Virus record (IMG/VR): IMGVR_UViG_3300025869_000042
Location: 1 to 35,930 of that record
Source of the DNA: a virus
Reading direction: 5' to 3' (one strand)
Length of the DNA stretch: 35,930 nucleotides
Shown here in pieces: positions 27,833-34,943 of the stretch (the first letter of the stretch is position 1; each line of letters opens with the position of its first letter). The notes below the pieces were generated by a model that made no database searches, was not told where the DNA came from, and was given only the letters and a program-made list of their open reading frames with translations. The translations under genes were made by a program, and so were the position numbers.

Positions 27833-28156
27833 TTAAAACGGTAGGTCGTCTACTGCTGCTGGCGCTGGTGCTTGAGGGCCTGGTGCCCATCCTCCTTGTT
27901 GTCCTTCACGTGGTGCTGCATCTACGTTTTGACCGTTAGACCATACAACTTTTACATTGCCTAAATAGATCTTCGCTGCTTTTGCTTCGCGCTCTTCTTT
28001 AGATTGCTCAAGAATTACTGGTCCTTGGTTACCGAATTGGTCTACTTCATCATTAAGGGTAATTACGATTGGTAAGTATTTACCTTTCTTACCGTTGATG
28101 ATTTTTGTTTTGTCAATGCTGTCTAGGTTGATTGACGTTTTGATAATTGAAGCCAT
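27833..28156 (-). CDS. Single-stranded DNA-binding-like protein
   Basis: A 107-aa protein starting at ATG 28156 (MASIIKTSINLDSI); the upstream part of the open frame lies in the preceding gene. It has a short beta-rich N-terminal region, then a Pro/Gly/Ala/Gln linker and ends DDLPF, the acidic-hydrophobic tip typical of SSB proteins that recruits partners. It lies between recombination nuclease and primase genes, where SSB is expected. OB-fold is not provable by eye. Confidence 0.72.
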   Translation of the reverse strand: MASIIKTSINLDSIDKTKIINGKKGKYLPIVITLNDEVDQFGNQGPVILEQSKEEREAKAAKIYLGNVKVVWSNGQNVDAAPREGQQGGWAPGPQAPAPAAVDDLPF

Positions 28157-28166
28157 AGTATATAAT

Positions 28167-28898
28167 TTATAAGGTTTCGTTAATAAAATAGTTTGTTGGG
28201 TCGAAATTCTCATCATCTACAAATAGGTTGTACGCTTCAACCGCACGCTCAACCTTCTCTTTACCAGCCTCATAGAATTTATCAGAGCAATCAAAGATAC
28301 CAATTTTTTTAGTAGTTTTATCAACCGCAAGAAAAATCATATCATAACCAAATAGCTCTCTATATATGTAAGCTTGGCTATCATAGTTATATTTCTTTGC
28401 GGACCATCTAAATCTATCGAGATCCCCAGTTGTTTTAAGATCTACTATAAGACCGTCATCATGATTAATAATATCTGCTTTACCTTTCCATTGTCTACCA
28501 AACAATTCACCAATCGCTGGCTTCTCGTATTCGTAATCGATAGGTCTGATTAAAGCTCGTGCATAATCATTTGCTAATACAGTTTCAACTAAAGCCTCAG
28601 TCTTGTCTGCTTCATGCTGAAGCAAACATAATTCACCACCACTTATTTCTTTATACTTTTTAGTATTCCGCGTAGTAGCTTCAATTATTTTAAAGTTCTT
28701 AAGCTTTTCAGGTTCAAGTATTGCGGTGTGAAAATATCCACCAACTAAAAATGCTGGTATTCTTTCAGAAGGTTTACCATATTCTAATGGGTTACTTAAT
28801 AAAGTACCAATATCTGAATTAGATAAGAACTTCCTGCCGAACTCACCATAGTAGTGCTCGTCCTCTCTTAGTTTCTCTACTGCTTTAGCATGACTCAT
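28167..28898 (-). CDS. RecE/DUF3799-type exonuclease (PD-(D/E)XK)
   Basis: A 243-aa nuclease resembling the C-terminal catalytic region of exonuclease VIII (RecE). Motifs in order: GGYFHTAILEPEK (H57), GKADII (D142), IVDLKTT (D153, K155) and QAYIYR (Q175, Y179). These make the RecB-family metal site. It would resect DNA ends 5'-3' for the ERF annealase encoded just upstream (1-nt gap), so the two form a RecE/ERF recombination pair. Confidence 0.85.
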   Translation of the reverse strand: MSHAKAVEKLREDEHYYGEFGRKFLSNSDIGTLLSNPLEYGKPSERIPAFLVGGYFHTAILEPEKLKNFKIIEATTRNTKKYKEISGGELCLLQHEADKTEALVETVLANDYARALIRPIDYEYEKPAIGELFGRQWKGKADIINHDDGLIVDLKTTGDLDRFRWSAKKYNYDSQAYIYRELFGYDMIFLAVDKTTKKIGIFDCSDKFYEAGKEKVERAVEAYNLFVDDENFDPTNYFINETL

Positions 28899-28899
28899 A

Positions 28900-29442
28900 T
28901 TATAGTTTTTGAAGGGCTACCTCTACATTCGGTGCAAGATCGTACTTCTGCTTGATTGCTTCTAGCTTGCCCCCACCTTTAATGTAGTCAACAGCTTTAG
29001 TATAAGCAGCATCGTTAGAGCTAGCTATCTTACTTTTAGTTGCCGGCTTATTACCGTGAGTGTTCGCTGCATCAGAATCTTGGGTATCGTCAATAAGGAA
29101 TAAGTTACCTAATGCATACTTCTTACCATAAGATGATGCACTACCGAACTTCTGTGGCATTTGCATACCCTTTTGATCAAGGTCAATACCAACCATTGCC
29201 GTAGCGGTGATATTTGTCTTGCCGTCGGAAATGATAGCAGATGATTCCATAATTGGGAATGGATCAGACGAAACGATTTGTTCGCTGACGATTACTGTTA
29301 CACCTAACTCTAATAAGAAAGGTTTAGTTGCTTCGAGGATATCCTCTGCAGAACGGAAGTTGTACTTACCGAACGAGTTGTAGCGAGATTTTTTCGATTT
29401 GAATCGGGTTTGAATAGTCGCTAGTTTTTCATTTAGTGTCAT
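28900..29442 (-). CDS. ERF-family single-strand annealing protein
   Basis: A 180-aa protein with the ERF signature: YNSFGKYNFRSAEDIL near residues 21-36, and GSASSYGKKYALGNLFLIDD (residues 100-119) followed by DTQDSDA. ERF proteins anneal complementary single strands in phage recombination and genome circularisation or concatemer formation. It is next to the RecE-type nuclease and close to the SSB-like gene, so the set is complete. The C-terminal 50 residues are less conserved and basic. Confidence 0.87.
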   Translation of the reverse strand: MTLNEKLATIQTRFKSKKSRYNSFGKYNFRSAEDILEATKPFLLELGVTVIVSEQIVSSDPFPIMESSAIISDGKTNITATAMVGIDLDQKGMQMPQKFGSASSYGKKYALGNLFLIDDTQDSDAANTHGNKPATKSKIASSNDAAYTKAVDYIKGGGKLEAIKQKYDLAPNVEVALQKL

Positions 29443-29473
29443 AATGGTATATAGGTTTTAAATTACACTCTTG

Positions 29474-30229
29474 TTACATAAAGTCTAACACTTGGGAAGG
29501 ATCGGTGTTTTCAATCAGTGTATCGATTGCTTCCTTCTTTATTTGTGATATCCTTACATTGGCCGTAGCCACATTGATGCTGCAATATACAGCAATTTGC
29601 GTAGCTGGCATCTTATCTTGGTCTAAACCGTATGAAAGTCTTACAACATCGTACTGAATGGGTGTTAAATACTGGCGCATTAAACCTAGTAGATAAGAGT
29701 TTATTATAGCAATATTATAAGGTTCCGACGTATCAGGAACTTGGAAGTGTGGGTTTTCATCGTCCGCGTTGTAGGCATCAATGCTGGAAAAGACACTATT
29801 GAAGAACATCGCAACCATGCGTTCATCATCTGGTGACTTTCGAATCTCATTAAGTTTGTGTTCAGGTATACGTACATCTCCTCGGTTTATATCTATAGCG
29901 CGTCGTATCGCGCCTTTAATTCTTTTTGATAGGAATGACTTAATCGTTTTTTCAGGGTCCTCAGACTCAAGTATTGTGTCCCAATTTATTTTATCAACTG
30001 CGGCGACCAAACCGTAGTTACCTTCCTGGATCAAATCATTTATACTTAATACACCTGAAGCTTGATCAGACGTACTAAATTTTCTCGCAAGGTTTTCAAC
30101 TAAGGGTATGAACTGAGCTACCAATTGGTCTCTGGACATTTCACCCCAGGTTAATCCTTCGTTTCTTAATATTACTTTCTCTACGTCATTTTTATATCGA
30201 ATGTAATTTTGAATGTTGTACTTTTTCAT
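29474..30229 (-). CDS. Phage-encoded sigma-70-like factor
   Basis: A 251-aa protein. Region 2 spans about residues 40-112: IPLVENLARKF, then LSINDLIQEGNYGLVAAVDK and SFLSKRIKGAIRRAID. Residues 118-126 (DVRIPEHKL) resemble the start of region 3. Region 4 spans 188-238: LTPIQYDVVRLSYGLDQ, then a helix-turn-helix (MPATQIAVYCSINVATANVR). It should direct host RNA polymerase to phage promoters, possibly late or middle ones. Four copies of a conserved promoter motif occur upstream in the leftward array, but whether this protein reads them is untested. Confidence 0.88.
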   Translation of the reverse strand: MKKYNIQNYIRYKNDVEKVILRNEGLTWGEMSRDQLVAQFIPLVENLARKFSTSDQASGVLSINDLIQEGNYGLVAAVDKINWDTILESEDPEKTIKSFLSKRIKGAIRRAIDINRGDVRIPEHKLNEIRKSPDDERMVAMFFNSVFSSIDAYNADDENPHFQVPDTSEPYNIAIINSYLLGLMRQYLTPIQYDVVRLSYGLDQDKMPATQIAVYCSINVATANVRISQIKKEAIDTLIENTDPSQVLDFM

Positions 30230-30332
30230 TATCTGTAAGTATGTCGTAAGCGGCGGTCATGCGCTCGTTGTTAGCGTAGTGGACATTATTAATGTGTCGC
30301 ATCCACTTATCAAAGTTAGTTAATTTTGTCAT
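30192..30332 (-). CDS. 46-aa peptide upstream of the sigma gene
   Basis: ATG at 30332 forms an ATGA overlap with the stop of the HTH gene, and its end overlaps the sigma start by 38 nt. It begins MTKLTNFDKWMRHINNVHY and has a helical, charged body. Translational coupling on one side supports a real gene. Function unknown; a role tied to the sigma gene is only suggested by position. Confidence 0.55.
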   Translation of the reverse strand: MTKLTNFDKWMRHINNVHYANNERMTAAYDILTDNEKVQHSKLHSI

Positions 30333-30949
30333 AGTGTGGTATTTAACAGTTCTTTCTCTTTTTTTAACTCAGCAGACATGTTACGGTGTATGGTTCTCGC
30401 TGATACTCCTAGTGATTCAGCTATCTTATTAATAGTTAGCTTCTCACCATCATCATGAAGCAATAACATTGCATCATATATTTCAGTCTCAGAAAGCTTT
30501 TGTTTGCCTACAATACGGCCTACAATCTTTAGCTTCTCAATTCTGTTTAAGGGGCATGAATCTTTAAATATAATCTTTCTTGGTTTATTCGGCGGCCTTT
30601 CGTCTAAATCTTTTATAGACACATCGTGTATAAATGTTTCAAGAGTTTGTTCGGAAAGTGTAAACGTTACAAATCCGTTTTCACGATCGGCTAAGTAAAA
30701 AGCTGTTTCTCTAAACTCATCTTGAGTCATCGCATGGTTAAGATGCCACAATACATGCAAGTGCCACTTGAGCGACCTGTATGTATTGATCTTAGCTTTA
30801 GACGCAAACAACGCAAAGTACTCTCGTGTACCTTCTTCGTAGAAGAATCCCCAATCATATACATGCGAAGGCTTATCAGTGATAGGATTTCTTCGGTATA
30901 TAATCTTTCTTCTATTAAGGTACTCCATATTTCGTTCGTATTTAGACAT
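30329..30949 (-). CDS. Helix-turn-helix DNA-binding protein
   Basis: A 206-aa protein. The N-terminal 100 residues have no recognised family; they contain KWHLHVLWHLNHA and several aromatic residues. The C-terminal part holds a clear helix-turn-helix (INKIAESLGVSARTIHRNM, about residues 172-191) like a replication or transcription regulator. It is coupled to the 46-aa gene before the sigma factor, so a regulatory role in gene timing is plausible. A replication initiator is an alternative. Confidence 0.6.
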   Translation of the reverse strand: MSKYERNMEYLNRRKIIYRRNPITDKPSHVYDWGFFYEEGTREYFALFASKAKINTYRSLKWHLHVLWHLNHAMTQDEFRETAFYLADRENGFVTFTLSEQTLETFIHDVSIKDLDERPPNKPRKIIFKDSCPLNRIEKLKIVGRIVGKQKLSETEIYDAMLLLHDDGEKLTINKIAESLGVSARTIHRNMSAELKKEKELLNTTL

Positions 30950-30981
30950 GCGACATTAGGGTGCTTTGATTATAATCTTAA

Positions 30982-31074
30982 TTAGCTATCGTCACTATCT
31001 AACTCTGTATCAAGAGTTACCACAACCAGATCACCAGTTATCGCTTCGCTTTTTATTTTTTCTATGATATTCAT
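30982..31074 (-). CDS. Possible 30-aa acidic peptide
   Basis: ATG at 31074 inside the end of the next-upstream small gene; ends with TAA at 30982. It begins MNIIEKIKSEAITGDL and ends in six acidic residues or serines. It fills part of the gap before the HTH gene. The size and overlap make it uncertain. Confidence 0.35.
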   Translation of the reverse strand: MNIIEKIKSEAITGDLVVVTLDTELDSDDS

Positions 31075-31192
31075 CTTTGTGTGGTTTACGGTATAAGTAC
31101 TCAGTGTATATAAAATCAGCTACTAGCATTAGTAGGACAGTAGCGCACCCTATGATCATTACTAGATCAGAGGCCAACATCTTGTTTATCAT
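31031..31192 (-). CDS. 53-aa single-helix membrane peptide
   Basis: ATG at 31192 (a second ATG at 31180). Residues 9-29 (DLVIMIGCATVLLMLVADFI) are hydrophobic enough for one membrane helix; the C-terminus (RKPHKDEYHRKNKKRS) is strongly basic, so the tail should face the cytoplasm. It overlaps the upstream gene by 26 nt. Small one-helix proteins are common in phage early regions, where they can affect the host membrane; function here is unknown. Confidence 0.5.
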   Translation of the reverse strand: MINKMLASDLVMIIGCATVLLMLVADFIYTEYLYRKPHKDEYHRKNKKRSDNW

Positions 31193-31484
31193 GGTATAGT
31201 GAGGTTATTGATAATGCAGCTTTTTCGTACATACCTGTTTTTACATCATTAACAAATTGATAGAACATATCGTTGATCTCATCGTGCAGTATTTCCCATA
31301 CGGCTTCTTGCCATGCGTCATCGCATAACACACCAATGCAGTTAGAATCAAATGTTTCTTCTACCCACTCAGCAACGTCATCAGCGTTACCTGGATTAAA
31401 TTTGTTTTCGATACAATCCTTAACGAGCTCAGAAGCACCGGCACGTATAGCATAATCGCGAAGTTGTAGTTTAGTTGGTTTCAT
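31167..31484 (-). CDS. Protein of unknown function
   Basis: A 105-aa protein if started at ATG 31484 (MKPTKLQLRDYAI), which overlaps the upstream gene by 14 nt; a start at 31508 would add 8 Thr-rich residues. It is acidic and helical with DDVAEWVEETF and DDAWQEAVWEIL. No family recognised. Confidence 0.6.
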   Translation of the reverse strand: MKPTKLQLRDYAIRAGASELVKDCIENKFNPGNADDVAEWVEETFDSNCIGVLCDDAWQEAVWEILHDEINDMFYQFVNDVKTGMYEKAALSITSLYHDKQDVGL

Positions 31485-31809
31485 CGTCGGTGTTGTTGTT
31501 TTCATCACGTTGTTTTTTTAACATTTTAAGTTTAAGATCGAGGTCAGCTGCAGTGTTGTATAATTCTTTTTTAAGTGCTGCTTCAAACTCTTGCTCAAGT
31601 AATTTAATTTGTTGCTCTAGTTCACTTAGCACGCTACCGTCATTGTTTACAATATAGATATCCGCTTTTGAATTAGATGCTTCTAAGTCTGCAAGAAACT
31701 TTGCGTCGGACTCTTCTTGTTTAATAAAAAGCTTTTCTACAATAGCTTCAGCTAAGCGTTCTATTTGATCGTCGTTGAGGTTAAAGTCGTTCGTATTTGA
31801 ATTTGGCAT
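31471..31809 (-). CDS. Acidic coiled-coil protein of unknown function
   Basis: A 112-aa protein, start at 31809 inside the end of the KTSC gene (29-nt overlap). The centre has ELEQQIKLLEQEFEAALKKE, a good coiled coil, and the tail is Asn/Asp-rich. It probably dimerises. No function can be given. Confidence 0.6.
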   Translation of the reverse strand: MPNSNTNDFNLNDDQIERLAEAIVEKLFIKQEESDAKFLADLEASNSKADIYIVNNDGSVLSELEQQIKLLEQEFEAALKKELYNTAADLDLKLKMLKKQRDENNNTDDETN

Positions 31810-32011
31810 TGATTATATTTTTGTGTATAAACTTACCCTTGCTTTCGGCGGTAAAGAGACCGTGGAATAAGAAACCAGGTATATTGCTATAAATGTACTT
31901 TGTCTTAGTGTTTTTAAACTGCACAAGTAAGTCGTTGGTTTCGTGGTTGTAGTCGGCAAAATCAATCATTGAGCTGTCGACGTTGATAGTGGTTGTTACA
32001 TTAGTTGTCAT
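31781..32011 (-). CDS. KTSC-domain protein
   Basis: A 76-aa protein with the KTSC pattern: SSMID (residues 13-17), DYNHETNDLLVQFKNTK, YIYSNIPGFLF and AESKGKFIHKNI near the end. KTSC domains are small and appear fused to or beside RNA/DNA-acting proteins such as lysyl-tRNA synthetase; the biochemical function is unknown. It is the first gene after promoter copy A and probably the head of the transcript that runs to the sigma and replication genes. Confidence 0.75.
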   Translation of the reverse strand: MTTNVTTTINVDSSMIDFADYNHETNDLLVQFKNTKTKYIYSNIPGFLFHGLFTAESKGKFIHKNIINAKFKYERL

Positions 32012-32034
32012 AGTATTTGGTTTTATTTGTTACA

Positions 32035-32070
32035 TATATATTATCGTTTAGGTGTCGTGTTCGTTTTGTA
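32035..32070 (-). promoter_or_regulatory. Leftward promoter motif, copy A
   Basis: Leftward reading: TACAA, 4 nt, AACACGA, 8 nt, CGATAA, then TATATA. In common with copies B-D the 30-nt core aligns with no gap; 21 of 30 positions are the same in all four. The -35-like part is CGAACA and the -10-like part TATATA, 17 nt apart. The KTSC start lies 23 nt after the motif. Confidence 0.7.
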
Positions 32071-32075
32071 AGAAC

Positions 32076-32138
32076 TTAATCTGCTTCAATACCGTTGTCA
32101 TCACGGTCACGATCGCACAAATTTATTATGTCTCTCAT
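32076..32138 (-). CDS. 20-aa micro-gene, last of the coupled chain
   Basis: MRDIINLCDRDRDDNGIEAD, ATG at 32138 overlapping the previous stop (ATGA). Acidic and polar. It ends 6 nt before promoter copy A. The evidence is the coupling and the in-register chain only. Confidence 0.4.
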   Translation of the reverse strand: MRDIINLCDRDRDDNGIEAD

Positions 32139-32209
32139 TTCTTTTCTTTATTAGTGAGGTACATAAACATCACACTTACAAGCAAAGTGATTATTACTAT
32201 CTCTTTCAT
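32135..32209 (-). CDS. 24-aa hydrophobic micro-gene
   Basis: ATG at 32209 overlaps the previous stop (ATGA). MKEIVIITLLVSVMFMYLTN followed by KEKK is one membrane helix with a basic end. The length is just enough to cross the membrane. Such tiny membrane peptides can act on host membrane complexes; function here is unknown. Confidence 0.5.
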   Translation of the reverse strand: MKEIVIITLLVSVMFMYLTNKEKK

Positions 32210-32316
32210 TTCTTTTCTAATTTCTCAAGTGTATCCTTTAGTATTGCATTCCAAGTAAACTTATCCTTGTCAGCTTCCCATAGCTTTTCGTACATCTCAA
32301 GTAGTATCTCTCTCAT
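32206..32316 (-). CDS. 36-aa charged micro-gene
   Basis: ATG at 32316 overlaps the previous stop (ATGA). It begins MREILLEMYEKLWEADKDKF, is charged and helical, and ends LEKLEKK. Coupled to the genes on both sides. Function unknown. Confidence 0.5.
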   Translation of the reverse strand: MREILLEMYEKLWEADKDKFTWNAILKDTLEKLEKK

Positions 32317-32486
32317 TTCTCTTTGGTGTTAAAGTACTTTTCTACTGAAGATTGTGCGTAGCCTATACCTAATAATGCTCTTTGAATTAGCTCCATAGCT
32401 TCTGATACCGTAAGGTCGGCTTGTTTAACCTCTACGCTTGCTTTGTTATCGTATTGCTCGATGGTGATCTTAAATATGTTTTTCAT
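32313..32486 (-). CDS. 57-aa micro-gene, first of the coupled chain
   Basis: ATG at 32486 (MKNIFKITIEQYDNKASVEV), 20 nt after the stem-loop at 32506-32573. A beta strand pair then a helix (TVSEAMELIQRALLGIGYAQ) gives a credible small fold. Its stop overlaps the next start (ATGA). Function unknown. Confidence 0.6.
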   Translation of the reverse strand: MKNIFKITIEQYDNKASVEVKQADLTVSEAMELIQRALLGIGYAQSSVEKYFNTKEK

Positions 32487-32505
32487 TTTTCTTTTGTTTT
32501 AAAGG

Positions 32506-32573
32506 TTATAAAGGGAGGGTGTGAATAACCATTACACTTTTATATTAAGTTAGTAAAATCCCTCCCCCTATAA
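32506..32573 (-). ncRNA. Structured RNA element, 14-bp stem with 40-nt loop
   Basis: Leftward RNA bases from 32573 to 32560 (UUAUAGGGGGAGGG) pair over 14 bp with 32519-32506 (CCCUCCCUUUAUAA), including two G-U pairs in a row that would be A-C mismatches in the other strand. The 40-nt loop contains a second small hairpin, GUGUAAU-GGUU-AUUCAC. No U-run follows, so it is not a classic terminator. It overlaps the end of the 46-aa gene and sits 20 nt before the 57-aa gene. Possible roles: leader control of the micro-gene chain, RNA processing, or a small stable RNA. Confidence 0.6.
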
Positions 32574-32708
32574 GTCTTGTTCTATATTCTGTCTTTCTAT
32601 CCATCGGCGCCACATATTAGCGGCCCACGCTTTTCTTTGTTGTTTGTTTTTGTAAACCTTACGTAGTCTTGCATTAGCGATACGTAAAAACTGTTTCATC
32701 TTGCTCAT
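32568..32708 (-). CDS. 46-aa basic peptide downstream of the DnaA-like gene
   Basis: ATG at 32708 overlaps the upstream stop (ATGA); TAG at 32568 lies within the stem-loop. It starts MSKMKQFLRIANARLRKVY, is very basic, and has AWAANMWRRWIERQN near the end. A nucleic-acid-binding role is possible from charge only. Confidence 0.6.
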   Translation of the reverse strand: MSKMKQFLRIANARLRKVYKNKQQRKAWAANMWRRWIERQNIEQDL

Positions 32709-33244
32709 AATAGATTTTTTAGTCTTAAACATTCAGTATTTAAAGCGTCAAGGCGCTTTTGTAGTGTTCTATTGTGTTTTTGTGTTTTTAGCAAAGTACT
32801 TTTTAATACCTCAGTGCTGTCTTTATGCTCACGCTCTTGGGCAGTAAGACGCTGTTTGTACGTTTCAATGATATGATCATGGTACAAATCAGGATCAACC
32901 TGCATAGCTCGCTGCTTAATTACATTATATACCTGCTCAGTGTTTTCTCCAATGATATCTTTTAAACAAGTGTGTATCTCAGTGTATACTTCACGATATT
33001 GTGTATCGAAGCGGTAATTGCTTTCGTGGGATTTCATTGCATGTATGACCGTCGCATGGTCTTTTTTTAGTATACGACCAATGGTACTCAGTGATAAGTT
33101 AGAAAGCTCACGGCACGCTACGAAGAAAGCAAAGCGGTATAGCACATTTCGGCGTTCGCGGTTACGGCCAACATCATGAGTTTCTTCTATAGTTGACCAG
33201 TAATTGCGGACTAGCAATTGTTGATCGAAAGTTGCGTCTATCAT
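32705..33244 (-). CDS. DnaA domain IV-like DNA-binding protein
   Basis: A 179-aa protein. Residues 22-75 match the DnaA C-terminal DNA-binding domain: FFVACRELSNLSLSTIGRIL then KKDHATVIHAMKSH, where DnaA has the 'D/N-H-[ST]-T-V' signature after its helix-turn-helix. The AAA+ ATPase part is missing. Residues 130-178 are a coiled coil that could dimerise. It probably binds DnaA-box-like sites, as an origin-marking or host-DnaA-competing factor. The start overlaps the upstream stop by one base. Confidence 0.75.
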   Translation of the reverse strand: MIDATFDQQLLVRNYWSTIEETHDVGRNRERRNVLYRFAFFVACRELSNLSLSTIGRILKKDHATVIHAMKSHESNYRFDTQYREVYTEIHTCLKDIIGENTEQVYNVIKQRAMQVDPDLYHDHIIETYKQRLTAQEREHKDSTEVLKSTLLKTQKHNRTLQKRLDALNTECLRLKNLL

Positions 33245-33951
33245 TAGTGTTGTAGTATTTTAATGTCTTTATTACCCTTGCCAAGTACACCACTGCATAA
33301 GCCACACTTAGCGCAGTTAGATTTAAAGCCTGCTTCTTTAGAGGCTGGACAAGATACGGCTTTTTCAGAATTATCGTTACTTGCAATAAAAGATCGGTAT
33401 GCTTTATTACGTGCAACGTTAGCTTCAGCTTGATTATGTACGGAAGCCATAAAGTATTTACCGTGCTCAGCAGCGAATGGTTTGTTCCATTGGTGGGTGT
33501 AACCCGTCCATGTTTTAGCTACTGCAACGATCGCAGCAACAACATTAGGAGCGATAAGCGACGGCTCGCCATACGTACCAAATCTTACATAAGACCTCGA
33601 AGCTAACTTCAGTAACTGCTTGAATTTCAAATCGTTGAAGGGGCTGAGTTCTTCAGGTTTGATACTTCGTAGCAGTGAAAGAAAGCCGACGTATTGTTGG
33701 AATTTGTGCGTATAGCAACCGCCGTTACCGTTACCTAAAGAAAATGGGCAGTCCAGACAATTTGATCCGTCAAGTGCAAAGAATGTTTTGATACCAAAAC
33801 CTTTGCTAGTAGTGGCCAAACTCCACTGCTCGTAGCTAAAGGTATATGTTTGCAGAACAGGTGAACCATCTGATATCTTAGCATTTGTTGTTTTACCCTT
33901 GCGAGCGACAAACACATTGCTACCGTCAAACCATATTACTTTCTTGCTCAT
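33244..33951 (-). CDS. Cys-rich phage protein of unknown function
   Basis: A 235-aa protein with Cys pairs at both ends: C65-x2-C68 and C79 (GSNCLDCPFSLGN... GGCY), then C201 (SCPASKEAG), C213, C216 and C219 (NCAKCGLCSG). The central part has RFGTYGEPSLIAP and GYTHQWNK. I recognise this set of motifs from a widespread phage family of unknown function that likely binds metal or an Fe-S cluster. It follows promoter copy B with a very short leader. Confidence 0.75.
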   Translation of the reverse strand: MSKKVIWFDGSNVFVARKGKTTNAKISDGSPVLQTYTFSYEQWSLATTSKGFGIKTFFALDGSNCLDCPFSLGNGNGGCYTHKFQQYVGFLSLLRSIKPEELSPFNDLKFKQLLKLASRSYVRFGTYGEPSLIAPNVVAAIVAVAKTWTGYTHQWNKPFAAEHGKYFMASVHNQAEANVARNKAYRSFIASNDNSEKAVSCPASKEAGFKSNCAKCGLCSGVLGKGNKDIKILQH

Positions 33952-33963
33952 TTTCTTTTGTTT

Positions 33964-33999
33964 ATTATATTATCGTTGGGTACTCGTGTTAGTTTTGTA
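33964..33999 (-). promoter_or_regulatory. Leftward promoter motif, copy B
   Basis: Aligns with copies A, C and D without gaps. -35-like CTAACA, 17-nt spacer, -10 TATAAT. Expected transcription start is only about 8 nt before the ATG at 33951, so the mRNA is nearly leaderless. Confidence 0.75.
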
Positions 34000-34059
34000 A
34001 GAACGCCTTTGACCCTACTCCGCTAAAAATATTATCTCCAGCGCTCTTACATCTCGTAA

Positions 34060-34302
34060 CTAATCGAGTAACACCATATAGGCCTCAGCATTTGCAAGTC
34101 GGAACCAACCTAGTCCCTGCTGCATTACTCTATAAGCGCCCATAGCTTCGGCGCCTAGAATAAGATCGTACATGGTAAGCTCGTGTGCATTTAATTCTGC
34201 AGTCTCACCAGTGTATGGGTTACGGGCTGTACCGCCCTCGGTATATACTTCACCATCAAACCATTTAGGTAGTGGGCGCATTTCTTTATTTAACTTTTTC
34301 AT
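34060..34302 (-). CDS. Small conserved-looking phage protein (NAEAYMVLLD end)
   Basis: An 80-aa protein with VYTEGGTARNPYTGETAEL and the C-terminal motif WFRLANAEAYMVLLD. I recognise this end and the middle MYDLILGAEAMG from small phage proteins of unknown function. It overlaps the upstream gene by 17 nt. Confidence 0.65.
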   Translation of the reverse strand: MKKLNKEMRPLPKWFDGEVYTEGGTARNPYTGETAELNAHELTMYDLILGAEAMGAYRVMQQGLGWFRLANAEAYMVLLD

Positions 34303-34675
34303 CTTCTAAGTTGGTTTTGTAGTTATCATAGTTAACATATAAGCGGTCTTTCAAAGTATATTCGATTTCCATTGAGTCGATCTCGCAGTATATTTTGCAG
34401 TCGTCAGACATATAGTCTAGCTGATTAAGCACGTCGTCGCCGCTAGGCTCATGGTAGTACACATTTTCGCTTAAGTATATGCCTTCGCTATCAGATCGCA
34501 TTACCCACACATCGTAGCCGTCAGCGGTGTATTCGTTGTTGACCATAAAATCAATATCGCTCGGGTGTTCGTCGAAGAAGAATTGAAGTTCGCTGTTTTG
34601 CATTTTGTTGTACTCAGCAAGTATATCTTTAAAGTCTTCTAAGTTGTCAGGGTCTTGTGGTATAAAATCACTCAT
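34286..34675 (-). CDS. Highly acidic protein of unknown function
   Basis: A 129-aa protein rich in Asp, Glu and Tyr with almost no basic residues until the last ten. No motif seen. Overlaps neighbours by 8 and 17 nt. High negative charge and early position recall DNA-mimic or host-takeover proteins, which is speculation. Confidence 0.6.
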   Translation of the reverse strand: MSDFIPQDPDNLEDFKDILAEYNKMQNSELQFFFDEHPSDIDFMVNNEYTADGYDVWVMRSDSEGIYLSENVYYHEPSGDDVLNQLDYMSDDCKIYCEIDSMEIEYTLKDRLYVNYDNYKTNLEDEKVK

Positions 34676-34919
34676 CGTTAGTAGTTTTTGGTTCGTTAAA
34701 CATATAGCTGCCGTGGCGTAGCTCGACGCATGTAGCGTTTACCCAATCGGCTTCGACAAATGTAGATATGTAGTTTGCATCGTCGATAGTTAAGTCGTGG
34801 TAGCGGTGGTTGCTACTTAATAGAGTTATACATCGGTTAACAGAAAATTCATACTTTTTGCGGTTTTTCATTAGCTTGCCTAATAATTCAGGCTTTAAGC
34901 GGTCATAAAGTGTTTCCAT
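34668..34919 (-). CDS. Protein of unknown function, first after promoter copy C
   Basis: An 83-aa protein (METLYDRLKPELLGKLMKNR onwards); basic first third, acidic end. It begins 25 nt after promoter copy C and overlaps the next gene by 8 nt. No family recognised. Confidence 0.6.
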   Translation of the reverse strand: METLYDRLKPELLGKLMKNRKKYEFSVNRCITLLSSNHRYHDLTIDDANYISTFVEADWVNATCVELRHGSYMFNEPKTTNDE

Positions 34920-34943
34920 AGTTATAAGTTTTTATTAGTTACA

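Noticed and set aside
33999-34059. Short peptide ending AFLQN upstream of promoter copy B
   Set aside because: The frame has no convincing start and runs inside the end of the 34060 gene; the resemblance to the end of other copies is explained by the shared promoter sequence.
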